Shown: positions 1-11,128 of the stretch, piece by piece
How the letters are laid out: each line of letters begins with the position of its first letter
How positions within the stretch are numbered: the first letter of the stretch is position 1
The notes under the pieces: model-generated
Seen by the model: only the letters and a program-made list of their open reading frames with translations
Told to the model about the DNA's origin: nothing
Database searches by the model: none
NCBI GenBank assembly: GCA_019096155.1
Contig: JAHCVI010000001.1
Span: 3,782,001-3,846,000, forward strand
Direction: 5' to 3'
DNA: 64,000 nucleotides
Origin: Staphylotrichum longicolle
Taxonomy: Eukaryota; Ascomycota; Sordariomycetes; Sordariales; Chaetomiaceae
Program-made: the position numbers and the translations under genes

Positions 1-1014
1 GGCGCCTGCCCCGAGTGTTGATGTCCGTCTCGCAACCTCGAACGTTGAAAGCCCACCTCAGCTCTCGGCCAATGCCGGCCCGGAAAATTGTTCGCGGCTG
101 GCGCGAAAGGGACTTGATTATGTAATTCAAGGCGGTGACTGCACCTCATCCAATAGGGACCGCTGCTGCAGGCCTTTTAAGCTCTGTGGATGTGGAGAGC
201 CTTGGCGCTGCGCCTGCCCAATGGCCGTCACAGCGCAAAGCGGCTGTCGCATGGTCTCTGCTCTTCCCTCCCCTGCCGCTCGCCTAGCCCCCCAATTTCC
301 CTGGCAACAGCGCATGAGAGGGGCTCAGATCTTGGACCATTCCATGCAATTCTCGACCACCTTCTTCTCCTTTTGGACTTGCACATGAACACCTCCAAGT
401 CCCCAGGTCCCCCAAACTGAGAAGGTCGCACCATTCCCTCCCTCCCTCTCTTCACGACCTCGCTGCACCCACTCAATCACCTGCCACAACAACCCTGCAC
501 CGTTATTTTGGGTGCCGGCCTGTTGTTGTTCTCCAGCGCATGACGACACAGCGAATCTGACGGACCGACGACAATCTGACACGACGACAATTTGCTCCGC
601 AGCCTGGACGTAAGGGACTGTCCCGTGCAGCGGCCCATTCGCACCCCAATTGCAGCAGCAGGATTGCAGCAGGAGGCGGAGTGCAGCTGCCTTCACGTTC
701 TGCGTCTGTTTCAGCTGTACGGCAGGTCCAACGGGCAGCTGGAAGTCGGTTCAGTGCGCCTGCCCTCAGGTTTTGGGCTGCAGGCGGAAGGCGGCAACGC
801 TCCGTGATCTCACCTAAAAGCAAGAGCCGGGCATGGAAGGCTGAGAGAGGTCCCTTCGCCGCTTTGCGCATCCGCTCCTTTATATTCCCCGGCGCAGGTG
901 GCCTGTTTTCTGCGAAAACCGACCCTCGTTCTCTCACGTTTCCGCTTCCCGTCACCATCTCTCAAATCCCCCCAAACAACACCTTACAGAATCACTCTCG
1001 ACCAACTCATCAAA
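1..1014. other. Upstream region of set9, no gene seen
   Basis: No convincing coding sequence. The last 150 bases before the set9 ATG are pyrimidine-rich, as in many filamentous-fungal promoters and leaders. Open frames on both strands here are short and of arbitrary composition. Confidence 0.5.
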
Positions 1015-3352
1015 ATGCCTCGGACGCCAACCCCGGCGCCCAAAAGGCAGCAGTTGACCTATGCGCAGCTTTCTGCGTACGATGACATTCTGACTGACGG
1101 ACTCGTCGACCATGTGGGTTACGCGAGAAATCGGCTCGAGGTGCCGTAAAACTGACGATGAGCTCCAGGTTTATTACTGGACGACGATCCCGAAAAATCG
1201 GCCTTCATATCACGCTTCTCGCGGCATTCGGGAGGAGGAGATCACCAAACTCATCCAAACTCATCTGATTCTCGACCCAAATCTCAGCATCGCCGAGGAG
1301 AAGCTGTTGGCAACTGACGGCCTAAGGAAGTTTTTCAACTCGCTCAAAACGCCCAAGGAAAAGGAGGACTTCAAGGGCCACCTGCGACGCTACATGTCCA
1401 TCTATCTGCCCGACTGTCCGTTTGAGGTGAATGCGACAAACCGGTACACCATCGGCTCGTACGAAGCAAGCATCACGGCACGGCGGCTCATCCGACGCAA
1501 TGAGACCATCAAGTATCTGGCTGGGAGCCAGGTGACGGTGACACCAGCCGAGGAGGCTCAGCTGGCGCTGCGCAAGAAGGACTTTAGCCTGGTGGTCAGC
1601 AGCAGGAGTAAGCTGACCAGCTTGTTTATGGGGCCCGCGAGATTTGCCAACCACGACTGCGACGCAAATGCCAGGCTCGTTACGCGCGGCCAGGCAGGGA
1701 TCGAAATCATCGCATGCAGAGACATCGAGGTCGGCGAGGAGATTACCGTCACGTACAGCGAGAGTTATTTCGGAGAGGACAACTGCGAATGCCTCTGCCA
1801 AACATGCGAGAAGAACCTCAGAAACGGCTGGAAGCCCGTGGACGGCGCCGTGTCAGTCCATACGAGCATTGAGGAGGCACTGATTGCTGCGGCTGAGGGC
1901 TACTCGCTGCGCAGACGGAGGCGAGAGAATAGCGTTAGTGTCTCCGGATCTCGCGCCTCGTCCGTCACGCCCGACATTCGCCCGCGCATCTTGAAGACGC
2001 AAAGGAGTCGACAATTTCTTGGAGACAGAGCCTCGACGATGGATTCCGCCGAGCCCGACCAACTCGGAATGCCGCGCGTTATGAAACGGAGCATGGCCGC
2101 TGCGGGGCTCAGCTCGCCGCCAATGACGCCAGCGAAGCGTTTCAAGACGAGTCATTTCGAGGTTGCTCCCACGACGGTTCGCCCTACGATCTCGAGAGAC
2201 GGCTCGGAAACAGAGTTTGCCACCGGCTCCGTGGCATCACAAGACAGCAACGCCACCCTTGTCGAAGTGAACGCTCCCAGCTTTGCGAAATTTGACGTTC
2301 CTCTGTTGTCGCCGGATCTTTCGCCCGTGAAACAGAGTGTCGAGGTAGTCGACGCGTTGGATGGCGAGCGCTTGGAGCTCTCAAAGCAAATTCACGGGAC
2401 GGAGGCAGTTCTGCCAACAACCGAGGCCGTGCCCACGGAAAGTTCGCTTGACCTGCTGGCCGCTGGGGTAGCGTCTGAACCAGCTAAAGACGCACCACGT
2501 GGAGAAAGTGGTGCGCCAGGGGTTGGAATCATGCAAATTCCTTCGTTACTTTCGCTGCTTGCGGAGACAGAAACCATGGCACGGCAAGACTCGGAAGCGA
2601 CAGTGGTGGACGGGCTTTTTGACTCCGCTGGCGCAATCCCGGACAGATTCACCAAATTCGACTCCCCGCAGACAAACCTGCAAGACGACAACACATCCGG
2701 CGAAAATGAGTCCACGGCGGGTTTGCCGGCAGCGGAGGTTGTTCTTCCGAAGAAGTTGGAGGAGCAGAGCGCGTTCGAAGACCAGGCTGCCAGATCCGCG
2801 CAAGTAGCAAAGAAAAAGAAGCCGCGCGTCTCGGAACAACCCGCTGTGGAACCCGCCCGCAAACCTCGGACGCCCGGCGACTACACCCTCACGCCACTGC
2901 TCCTTTCGGAGCCAGAGACGGCATGGATCCACTGCACTAACTGCAACACGGCGTTCGTGCAGAGGAACGCCTACTACACGCGGGCCAACTGCTATCGGTG
3001 CGAGCGCCACTCCAAGCTGTACGGGTACGTCTGGCCCAAGACTGCGCCCGCGGGCAAGGGCGACAAGGAGGAGCGGATCCTCGATCACAGGACTGTCAAC
3101 CGGTTCCTGCACCCAGAGGACGAGGCCAAGGTGCGTGGACGGAAGCACTGGAAGGAGCGTCTAGGTCAGGGCAGCGAATTATCACAGAGCGAGGAGCGCG
3201 GGTCAGAGGCGCCAACCCGGGGCCGCGGCCGGCCGAGGGTGAGAGACCTGATGGACGGGCCGCGCGAGGCGGTGAGCGCTGGTCCCGAAGGGTTGTTGCG
3301 CCGTAGTGGGCGCGCTCGTAGGGCGAGTGCGAAGGCCATGGGCGATGATTGA
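1015..3352 (+). CDS. set9: Set9-type histone H4-K20 methyltransferase
   Basis: Two exons, 1015-1113 and 1169-3352, join in frame across a 55-nt GT-AG intron and give about 760 aa. The first exon is tiny (33 codons) and the junction restores the family sequence DHVYYWTTIPKNR. The SET domain spans roughly residues 130-235, with the cofactor and active-site motifs NHDC (about 194-197) and YSESYFG (about 229-235), followed by a post-SET cysteine cluster CECLCQTC. Two CxxC pairs lie near residues 621-650 (CTNC and CYRC), typical of fungal Set9. The middle is a long disordered Ser/Pro/Glu-rich segment. The enzyme is expected to methylate lysine 20 of histone H4 in the nucleus, linked in yeasts to DNA-damage signalling. 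The extreme C-terminus is Arg/Gly-rich. The start is the first ATG with a good context (CAAAATGCC). Confidence 0.93.
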
Positions 3353-4124
3353 GCGTGGTTGCTGCGGCATGTGGCGAGGCATGCAAGCTCGCTGTGTGGT
3401 ATACATGTATTATCACATCGTTTTTGTTTTTCTGGTTGCTGCGGCGAGTGATTCTGGTCTCTTGCGCAGTTCTTCTGGGGCGAGAGGACGTGGCAGTCGG
3501 ACATTGCTATACTAGTTGCTAAGGGATCTAATGAAATGAATGTATAATTAATCTTGGGTCTTCTGAGGAGTTAGCATCCCTTCTTAGGAGTCAAAAACCT
3601 CTCGTCCAAACTGCCCCTGTTGTGTTCATCGAATGTTGCACCAACCCCTGACGATCAAAACCGATCCGCTGTGGCCCCTGCCCATCCCGCAAGGTTCTTG
3701 AGGTCCAAGCTCCCATCACAGCCCATTCTGCCTCAGGCACTTCTGCATAACTATGGCGCATCTGTTCCCCTGGTCCTCGCTGGCCTGGCAACAGCACCTT
3801 GCAGGTCAAGCTCGGCGAGGAGGAGAGCTTCCTGTCGCAACCTCGCAAATCGCCCAGCTGGGAACAAGGCAAGGCACGCAACATGTCCAATTGTTCCCGC
3901 ACAAGCCCCGCAGCAGGTTGAACTTCCGCTTGCCCACCTTCTCTTACACATTGTATTATTTCATCACCCATCGCGCATTCCCGCCGACTACATTCTTTCT
4001 CGGTTTTTCTCGGAAGTCCGCCGCCGCATCGATCATCCCATCCCAGCCTCATCCCCACGGGTCGCTTCCCGCCAATTGACGCCGATCCAAACCACCAAAT
4101 AATCACAAACCGCAGCATACCACA
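3353..4124. other. Intergenic: set9 3' flank and BTB gene promoter
   Basis: About 770 bases without a credible gene. The second half (3900-4120) is C/T-rich and should be promoter and 5' UTR of the BTB gene. Confidence 0.5.
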
Positions 4125-5199
4125 ATGGCAGACAGCTTCAACGACGAAGTCATCGAGGACGCGCCCCCGGCCACCGCCACCACCACCACCGCCGACGACG
4201 TCGAGATGGGCGAGGGAGCTGGCGCGGGTGCCAGTGCGGCCGGCGCAGCCGCGGCGGAGGGGGACAACACCAACGGCGAGGACCTGCCGTTTGCCGAGGG
4301 CGGGCCCGACGACCCGCCCGCGCCGCGCGTCACGTTTGCGCAGTACTTGTCGACGCCCATCGTCACGCTGCTGATTGGGTCGGGCGAGGCCGAGACGCTG
4401 CTCACGGCGCATCAGGGGCTGCTGGTGCAGAGTCCGTACTTTGCCGAGGCGTGTGCGGAGTTTGCGGATGATGGGAGTGTGCGTGTCTTTCCGTCTATTT
4501 CATTGATTGGGAGATGGGAGGTTGGAGGGTGTGGATCGGCTGGCTGACTTTTGGTGGTCTGAGAATCAGCCTCGCCAGATCGAGCTCCCCGGCGAAGACC
4601 TCGACGCGATGGGGTGCTTCCTCGAGTTTTTGTACACGGGCGATTACTTCCCCAAGAAGGTGCCCGGGCAGCGCACGCTGGAGAAGGACCCCTCGATTCC
4701 GGACGTGGACATGACGGGCGACCAGCTCCTCAAGCACGCTAAGGTCTACACGCTGGCGGAAAAGTTCGGCCTCGTCCTCCTCAAGAACCTCGCGTCCAGC
4801 AAGATCCACTGCGTCAACTCGACCGCCAAGGGCGAGATCGCCTACGCCCGCTACGTCTACGCGTTCACCTCCAAGGACGACTCGTCGATCCGCGTGCCTG
4901 TGGCGAACTTTTGGGCTACGCGCTCCCACACCCTGCGCTCCGAGGCCGAGGACGAGTTCCGCGCACTCTGCTTGGAGTACCCCCAGTTCGGTTACGACGT
5001 GCTCAGTGTGTTTGTTTCGCAATCCAGCCCTCCCATCTCCATGCTCGTGGTGCTGTGCCGGTGCTAACGATGATGCCCTCTCTCCACAGCCCGCGTCCTC
5101 GACGAGAAGCTCAAGCGCGAGCGCAACGAAAGAATGCACCCTGGCGCCCCCGGCAGCGCGCGCAAGCGACCCCGGCACAGCAGCGCGGCTGCTGCTTAA
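4125..5199 (+). CDS. BTB/POZ domain protein
   Basis: Three exons (4125-4478, 4570-5005, 5090-5199) with introns of 91 and 84 nt give 299 aa. The second intron contains a textbook branch site (GCTAACG). After an Ala/Thr/Asp-rich acidic N-terminus of about 65 residues comes a BTB fold of the fungal kind: TLLIGSGEAETLLTAHQGLL, SPYFAEAC, then after the first intron IELPGEDLDAMGCFLEFLYTG. This is the classic BTB pattern in which a protein-interaction strand is followed by the 'LEFLYTG' helix. The C-terminus ends in a basic stretch (ARKRPRH) that could be a nuclear localisation signal. BTB proteins of this kind are often Cullin-3 adaptors or scaffolds, but no second domain fixes its partner here. 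The splice phases (0 and 1) were chosen because they keep the domain and basic tail in one frame. Confidence 0.85.
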
Positions 5200-5839
5200 T
5201 CGGAGCAGAGACCGACAGACAGACAAGGAGAGGTACCAGAATCCGAAGCCGCGAGGGTGTGCGTCGAAATATCCCCCTCCTCGATGGGAGTCGGCAACCC
5301 AGGTTTTCTTTCCACGAGAGACCGCTGCGGCAGGAAGCCTCCAAGCTTCGTTCAGTTGTACATTACAAGGCGATCTACTCGGGGTTATTTTTCTCAACTC
5401 AGAACCTGGGCGGGATTGAAGCGCCGGTGTTACTTGTTTGAGCGCGTTTGCTGCGGGCCTGGTTTCTTGCGGATTTGAAACAGAGGACGAAAACGGGACA
5501 ACTCCATTATCCCTCAGCCGACTGGGTCACGCCATTTACACACAAAGCACAAGAGGCCGCGAGATAGGAAGATGATGCAGCCATTTCGAAGTTGGGAGGG
5601 CTTTCGGGGCGTGGGGGCGCGGGTTTTTCTTGGCCACTTGGGCTGCTAGGGGCGGCGGATACCCGGGGAGGGCGGATCTTGAAGTCGCAAGTTGAGTGTA
5701 TGATAAGGGGTAATGAAGCCGCGCGATGATGGTGTGTAGCTGCTTTGCTGGAGGGAGTGCTGCGCTCAGTGCCAAAAGGGCCTCTGACCATTCCATATAG
5801 ACTTTAGCTTTGCACCCTAACTCCAACAAGTACTAGCCT
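5200..5839. other. Intergenic between BTB gene and tRNA-Lys
   Basis: About 640 bases holding the BTB 3' UTR and the tRNA upstream flank. Short open frames on both strands have no recognisable domain. Confidence 0.5.
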
Positions 5840-5924
5840 GCCCGGCTAGCTCAATCGGTAGAGCGTGAGACTCTTAAATCGAGACTCCATCTCAAGGTTG
5901 TGGGTTCGACCCCCACGTCGGGCT
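5840..5924 (+). tRNA. trnK-CUU: tRNA-Lys (CUU) with a 12-nt intron
   Basis: An 85-nt cloverleaf. The 7-bp acceptor stem is GCCCGGC with GTCGGGC (one G-U pair). The A box is TAGCTCAATCGG and the B box GGTTCGACCCC. The anticodon stem is TGAGA/TCTCA, with a loop reading C-T-CTT-A-A once a 12-nt intron (5877-5888), inserted after position 37, is removed. The anticodon is at 5873-5875. A T6 run at 5949-5954 serves as Pol III terminator. The mature tRNA is 73 nt before CCA addition. An intron just 3' of the anticodon is the standard place for tRNA splicing endonuclease. Confidence 0.97.
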
Positions 5925-6657
5925 CAATTCCCGTCAGCGATGACCATATTTTTTCTCTCTTTTTCTTGCTGATTTCACCTCATCTTTCTTCTATTCTTTT
6001 GCTCTTGTCCATTTGCTTTCGTCAATAGTGTGGGTTTGCTATCTTCGGCAATACTTCAAATTGATGTTTCGTGTCTTGACATGCTGTTTCATGCCCACTT
6101 CAATTCCCCTCTTGAACCCAAACTGCTCTTGAACCAAACTGCCAGTGCTTGATGCTCAGGGGTAACTCATTTGGATGTTTGCAAAGCTCAGGTCACCGTC
6201 CACAGGACTGTATGCAGAACAATCTTGTTTTGAGTTGCCGTTAGTATCTCATAGCTGCATCACCGTGAATGCGTATCTCGCGCTGAAGACAGATTATCGC
6301 GCAAATGTCCTCTTCCAAGGACTGACTGAAAGTTCTATCCAAAAAAGCAGTACAGCAATGGTCCACCCACCCCCATCCTCCGTTTCTAAATTAGAACACG
6401 AAGTCTCCAAGTGCTCGTTGGTAGTTGGCCTTCTGCCCTCTGTCCTGTTAAGAGCCACCCATTCCGCTCGTGCAGTCCTTCCCACCACTCCGTCAGAGTC
6501 GTCCCGCCTCCAACCCAATACCTCAACCTCCCACCGATATCTCGAAAGTTCAGATTGTGTGAGCTCAGATCATCAACTTGGGTGCTCTTTGCGTGGTGAA
6601 ACAAAACTGCTCGGCGTACCATACCGCCAACGACAAAGTTCAAACATCGTCCCGAAC
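5925..6657. other. Gene-free stretch downstream of tRNA-Lys
   Basis: AT-richer than the coding neighbourhood, with T-rich tracts just after the tRNA. A long plus-strand open frame (about 6175-6813) lies partly antisense to the velvet-like gene and has no family-like features. I see no gene. Confidence 0.45.
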
Positions 6658-7023
6658 TTAGTAGACCTCAAAACGATTCGTCTTGATGTTCCGTATCGTT
6701 TCAGCCCCCAAAATTCCGTCAACAAAGATAACCGACAAGTCAAGGTAGTACGTCCCTTTCTCGTCGATCCGGATGCCCGAGAACTTGGAGTCCATTATCA
6801 CTCGATCCCCTGAATGAATGACCTGCGGCAGAGACCCGCGGACCATGGAAACCAATTCCCCCGAAACGCGATACAGGTTGCCGTGGAAGAGCATTTCGCC
6901 ATCTCGTGAAGCTCGAGGGTCGGTCTTGTCGAGCTCCAGCCTGAGTTTCGGGGAGGGCGTCATGATCGCGTTTTGCTGGACCTGGCTTGGAGGCTGGGTT
7001 TGGATGCTGACCCTTGGTGCCAT
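6658..7023 (-). CDS. Short velvet-like domain protein (hypothetical)
   Basis: A single-exon frame of 121 aa with a real ATG. The sequence matches, in order, landmarks of the velvet fold as I remember them. QTQPPSQV (residues 8-15) stands where velvet proteins have their QQP segment. TPSPKLRLEL (22-31) stands where they have DPPPIVQL. GELVS (55-59) matches 'GxLVSS'. FSGIRIDEKG followed by TYYLDLSVIF (81-100) matches 'F-DLSVR-EG-YRLRFSLF', and RFEVY at the end matches the terminal 'F-VY'. Velvet proteins are NF-kB-like DNA-binding regulators of development and secondary metabolism. This one would be a minimal and divergent version lacking the long insertions. It could also be a decayed copy of a larger gene. 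The family assignment is my inference; that the frame is coding is likely but unproven. Confidence 0.5.
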   Translation of the reverse strand: MAPRVSIQTQPPSQVQQNAIMTPSPKLRLELDKTDPRASRDGEMLFHGNLYRVSGELVSMVRGSLPQVIHSGDRVIMDSKFSGIRIDEKGTYYLDLSVIFVDGILGAETIRNIKTNRFEVY

Positions 7024-8329
7024 CGTGTTGGTTGATGACAGTACCTTTCAGTGCTGTGATCTGAGTAGTATGAGACAAGACTTTGTTGTGGGTTGTGAAA
7101 GAAGCCCAGCAAGATTAGCGGTTCTAGGGATTGATGACGCTGGGCTTTATACGTTCTCTAGGCGTCACAGGAAAGCATATCCACGACTCCCTCGGAACCC
7201 CAAATTCGCCAACAACTCCGCTGTGCCTGGTAAGTCAAGCCATCATTGTATCCGCCAAAGACACGTGCAATGATTCTCACTGTTTGTGTCCTGACACAGT
7301 TGGTTCACCGTGAACCTAATGACTTAGTCAAGTCCAGAAGGGAAATTGAAGTTCTTGTGACGAAGCAGCAACACCGAACATGGTGCCAGATAAACATGAC
7401 GAAGTGGCACCAGACTACTGGAGAAGCGTTCTGTTACCCACTAAATTTGCCGCTATCATGAGGCTCTCAACGGAACAGCGCGGTTGTTGAACATGCCCTG
7501 GGTTGAATTAGCTCACTATCACACACAGTACAGCAAACTTGAAGTGCTGTCTCCAATACACAGAACTTGTCACGAGCCGCATCCTTTCTTGGTGTCACCA
7601 GTTCGGTCCTACAAGGGGCTTGACAGGCTTCAACATAGTAGGTAATCTCACAGGTGCCTAACCTCTACTCGTCTCAGTCTAACAGGAGTTGAACACAAAA
7701 CCGTGTTTGCACTGACGCCTGTCATTTACGTGTTCTTTGATCCTGGCACACCACCTGCTACAATGTCAACTTCCGTGTCACTTATGTCCAAACAATGATG
7801 GCAACCTCCCACCAATTACTCAAGCATGAACTCCCTCAACAAACAATGCCCAAGATATCGAGGTTTGCCTGAACAGGTTGTTTCACAAGCTGATGATAGT
7901 CTTCAAACACAACACCTCTCTTTGCTATTGCCGGGACTCGTTAATTGAGAGCCCAGGAACCAGAGTCTGCCCCAAGGAGACCGCTTGCACCGTTACAAGT
8001 CGGGGTCTCAGAGAGGTGTGTTGAGCCGATCAGCAAGGAGAATGACACAATCTCAAAATTTGCTAGTTAGACTTTGCTACCTTCTTGAAACAATCTCATT
8101 TCATGTACACATTCGGCAGCAAAATATTGAATATTACCGTGGGAAGACACAAGTTCAGTTGCATTGCCCCAATCTTGTCCTCACCATTTGACTACCACGT
8201 CTAAGTTCCAGTGGGAGCAACGTCCACGTAGCAATCGAATTCAGCACTCCATTACTACCCCCCAGCTTTACCCTGCTCAGAAGACCCAAAACCGGCTAAG
8301 ACGCCGCGGCAACTGTTGATGTCACCCCC
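7024..8329. other. Gene-free AT-richer stretch
   Basis: About 1.3 kb with lower GC than the flanks, many stops in all frames and no recognisable element. It holds the promoter of the velvet-like gene and the 3' flank of the SDR gene. Confidence 0.5.
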
Positions 8330-9154
8330 CTAGATACAGGAGAGACTGATATGGCGCCACTTTTCATCCGATTCAGCCAAAGCCTCAGCGCTCTGCTTCG
8401 CAAACTCAACAGCCTGAGGTCCGAGGACAAGCCTCAGCGGAACATCCTTGCTTTTCGAGAGATCAACTATGATCTGCGCAATCCGTTCGGGGGGGCACTC
8501 TTCGTGGTTTGCCATTTGTCGAAACATCTCAGCCGTTGCACCAACCGTTGGCTTATACGGGTCGCTGATCTCGGGCATCTTCAACTCCTGCCCGGCCCAG
8601 CCTGTCCTGACTGTGCCCGGCTCAAGGATCGTGACGGTAATGCCCAGCGGCGCCAGTTCCTGGGCCACCGCCATCGAGAAGCCGGTCAGCGCCCACTTTG
8701 CGCTCTGGTAGGCGCTGAGACCGGGCATGCCCATCCTGTCGCCGAGGGACGAAACTTGAAAGATGTGGCCCGAGCCTTGTCTCCGAAGAAGGGGGGTCAC
8801 GGCTTTGGTGACGTATACGGCTCCCATGAAGTTGGTATCAATCAGTTGCTGGAACTGCCGCGTTTCCATGTCCTCCAGGGCGGCAATGCTGGTGCGGCCG
8901 GCGTTGTTTACGACGACGTCGATGCGGCCGAACTTTTCGCGGGCGGCGTTGACAGCGTTGGTTACTTCGCTCTCTTTGGTTACGTCGAGCCGCAAGGCGA
9001 GGAACCGGTCTGGGCCGAACTTTTCGGCCAAGGAATCGAGAGTTTCTGGAGACCGGGCGGTGGCGACGACTGACGCGCCCGAAGCCAGGGCGGTCTCGAC
9101 GATGACACGGCCGAGGCCGCGGGAGGAGCCAGTGACGAACCAAACACTGGGCAT
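8330..9154 (-). CDS. Short-chain dehydrogenase/reductase (classical SDR)
   Basis: A single exon of 274 aa, the usual length for a classical SDR. The start is the ATG giving MPSVWFVTGSS; the open frame extends eight codons further up but has no ATG there. The Rossmann nucleotide site TGSSRGLG lies at residues 8-15, NNAG at 83-86, and the catalytic set Ser136, Tyr149, Lys153 in VSSLGDRMGMPGLSAYQSAK. The Arg after the first glycine region (ATARSPE) favours NADP(H). The closest general type is the fungal 'oxidoreductase, SDR family' similar to ketoreductase-like 3-oxoacyl reductases; the substrate cannot be told. The gene stands alone, so there is no sign of a biosynthetic cluster. Confidence 0.92.
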   Translation of the reverse strand: MPSVWFVTGSSRGLGRVIVETALASGASVVATARSPETLDSLAEKFGPDRFLALRLDVTKESEVTNAVNAAREKFGRIDVVVNNAGRTSIAALEDMETRQFQQLIDTNFMGAVYVTKAVTPLLRRQGSGHIFQVSSLGDRMGMPGLSAYQSAKWALTGFSMAVAQELAPLGITVTILEPGTVRTGWAGQELKMPEISDPYKPTVGATAEMFRQMANHEECPPERIAQIIVDLSKSKDVPLRLVLGPQAVEFAKQSAEALAESDEKWRHISLSCI

Positions 9155-11128
9155 TTCGATGGCTTGATCTGGTGGCAATTTCGGGGATGTTCTGAAAGTG
9201 AGACCATCTGTCGCAAATTGAACGTTGCGAGGAGCTTGTCAAGTAGGAGCGGCGGCGTTGGCGGTGGCACACAACGGGTTTGTGCAACTGAAGTTAACCC
9301 TGTTGTTAACAAAAGAATGACGTCGTATCAGGAATCTAAATATACGACAACTTATCTCCGGAGGCTTGCAGAACTGTTGGACCCGAACAACGAGCTCGGG
9401 TGTGCTGATGCGGATGGGATATTGGTGTGTTGGAATCGAGTTGCTACAATGTAAACATCATGGCGGTTGCGGACGGGGTCACAAAGTGAGGTTTGCAGGG
9501 CAGAAAGAGAATGCGAACGCTGCCTCAAAGGCAGGAGGGAGTTGTTGGTCACCAACAAGGTCCCTGCTGATGTGGGAGCGGGGCCGAGTTCAAAAGATTT
9601 GCTTCTGGAATCACAATCAACATCAAGGCAGAAAGGCTCAGTGGTGTTGTTGGCTGAGGTGCACACGGGAAGTCGTCTGCGCAGGTACTGTACCGCCAGC
9701 TCCGAGTTCGAATCCAGATGACACAAAGGGGTGGGTTAAACCGAAAGGGCCCCAACCTGGGCTACAGTCACCTGTGCAGGCAGACCCCCGAAGCCCTTGG
9801 TTCGATTCCAAGCTGAGTTCCAGAATCATGTCCTCTTTTTCCTTGTCCCCGTTCTCTTTGCAACCTGCCTTCTGGTGTTCATCTTACCGATACCTCTCTC
9901 GCAGGGCTTGCGATTGGTTTAGTATGTGTCATCGTGTCTCTAGTTAAACAGCGCCGGTTGCGATTGTTTGCCAGATAGGTGTGTAGAACTTCGAAAAAGT
10001 GAAAAAACAGAGGGCACAGAGACACAAGGGCCTGGGTGGGGATGAGAGTAGGGCCATCGAGAGCCAAGTCGGATGGACCTGTTGCCCCATCCATGCTGCT
10101 CTGCGCAAGAATGCAGTGTGTACCTCAGGCTTCTGTGTATCGCAAGCTAATCACAACCCGGGGTAAAATGGCTGTCGCCTGGTCTGCCGACTTGAAGAGC
10201 CCAGGAAGTCTCGCGGATCTTTCTCGAAGGGCCAACCCCTGAATCCCCCTTGCTGAATGCAGTTAAGGCAGGGGTGAGGTGATCCTTGCTTGGCTCGGGC
10301 TCAGGAAGCACTAGCTAAGATGGTGTGGTGTGTTGTCCATCATCCCCGCCCCCTCACAAGCAGAACACGAACACGATGTTGCCCGTCAAAGCTGGGCGTC
10401 CGGCACTGCCGCGGCCACTCACCATGTTTAGCACTCCCACCCTGCTTAGCACTGACCTCCCAGACAGAAACCTTGGGAATGGAAGCTGCAAGGAAGCTGC
10501 ATAGAAGGACCCAAGCAGGAAAGCGCCTGACAGGGGTCCGGTTTCACTGAACTGCGCAATGTAGCACCACCTGCATGCCGAGGAATGTAACTCTCTCATG
10601 ATGTTCGCTCGAGGCTTGCAGTGGGTTGGACCCAGCACTGACGCCAACGCGCAAGATCCAGGGCTGCTCAGCGAGTCGAAGCTTTGCGGCGCTTGAACAA
10701 CGTAGCCAAGTGTGCCAGGAACTGAAATGGTGCGGAGAAGTGAGCCCGGTTCGTAAAATCGAGGAGAGACGAGCAGTTGCACAGCCTACCTACTTGCAAC
10801 CCAATTCTTACACCTAGCTAACTGCTTGTCAGCTCTTTTACTCTACAGAGACCCGAATCATACTAGCTGCCAGTTTGTTCACGGTCTGGTGTTGGCGCGA
10901 TTCTGGGAAGGGCTGGAATTGCCCCGGCTTGGGGTAAACCTGGAAGCAGCTGGCACAAACAAAACAAGAGAAAAGCGTTGATTTGACTATTCCTGCTGCC
11001 CACTATGGTGCTATCTTGATACACGTCAAGTTCACTTCCTCAAGGAAAGGGGTCATTCATGACACAAACTTAGACTACAAAAGTTCAAATACTCCATGAT
11101 ATCGTTTCACCCGGCCATGTTCATCCGT
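9155..11128. other. Gene-free region of about 2 kb
   Basis: No supported coding gene. It contains a possible tRNA-like promoter pair at 9634-9840 (listed separately). The rest shows only short frames without family features, and gives the flanks of the SDR and Pth11-like genes. Confidence 0.5.
9634..9840 (+). repeat. Possible tRNA-derived (SINE-like) element
   Basis: An A-box-like AGGCTCAGTGG at 9634 is followed about 70 bases later by a B-box-like GAGTTCGAATCC. A second B-box-like GGTTCGATTCC occurs near 9799-9809 and a T5 run at about 9836. No complete cloverleaf can be drawn. This fits a decayed tRNA or a SINE head, but both boxes are short and could be chance. Confidence 0.25.

Noticed and set aside
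6175..6813. 212-codon plus-strand frame
   Set aside because: Overlaps the velvet-like gene antisense, Ser-rich and without family features.
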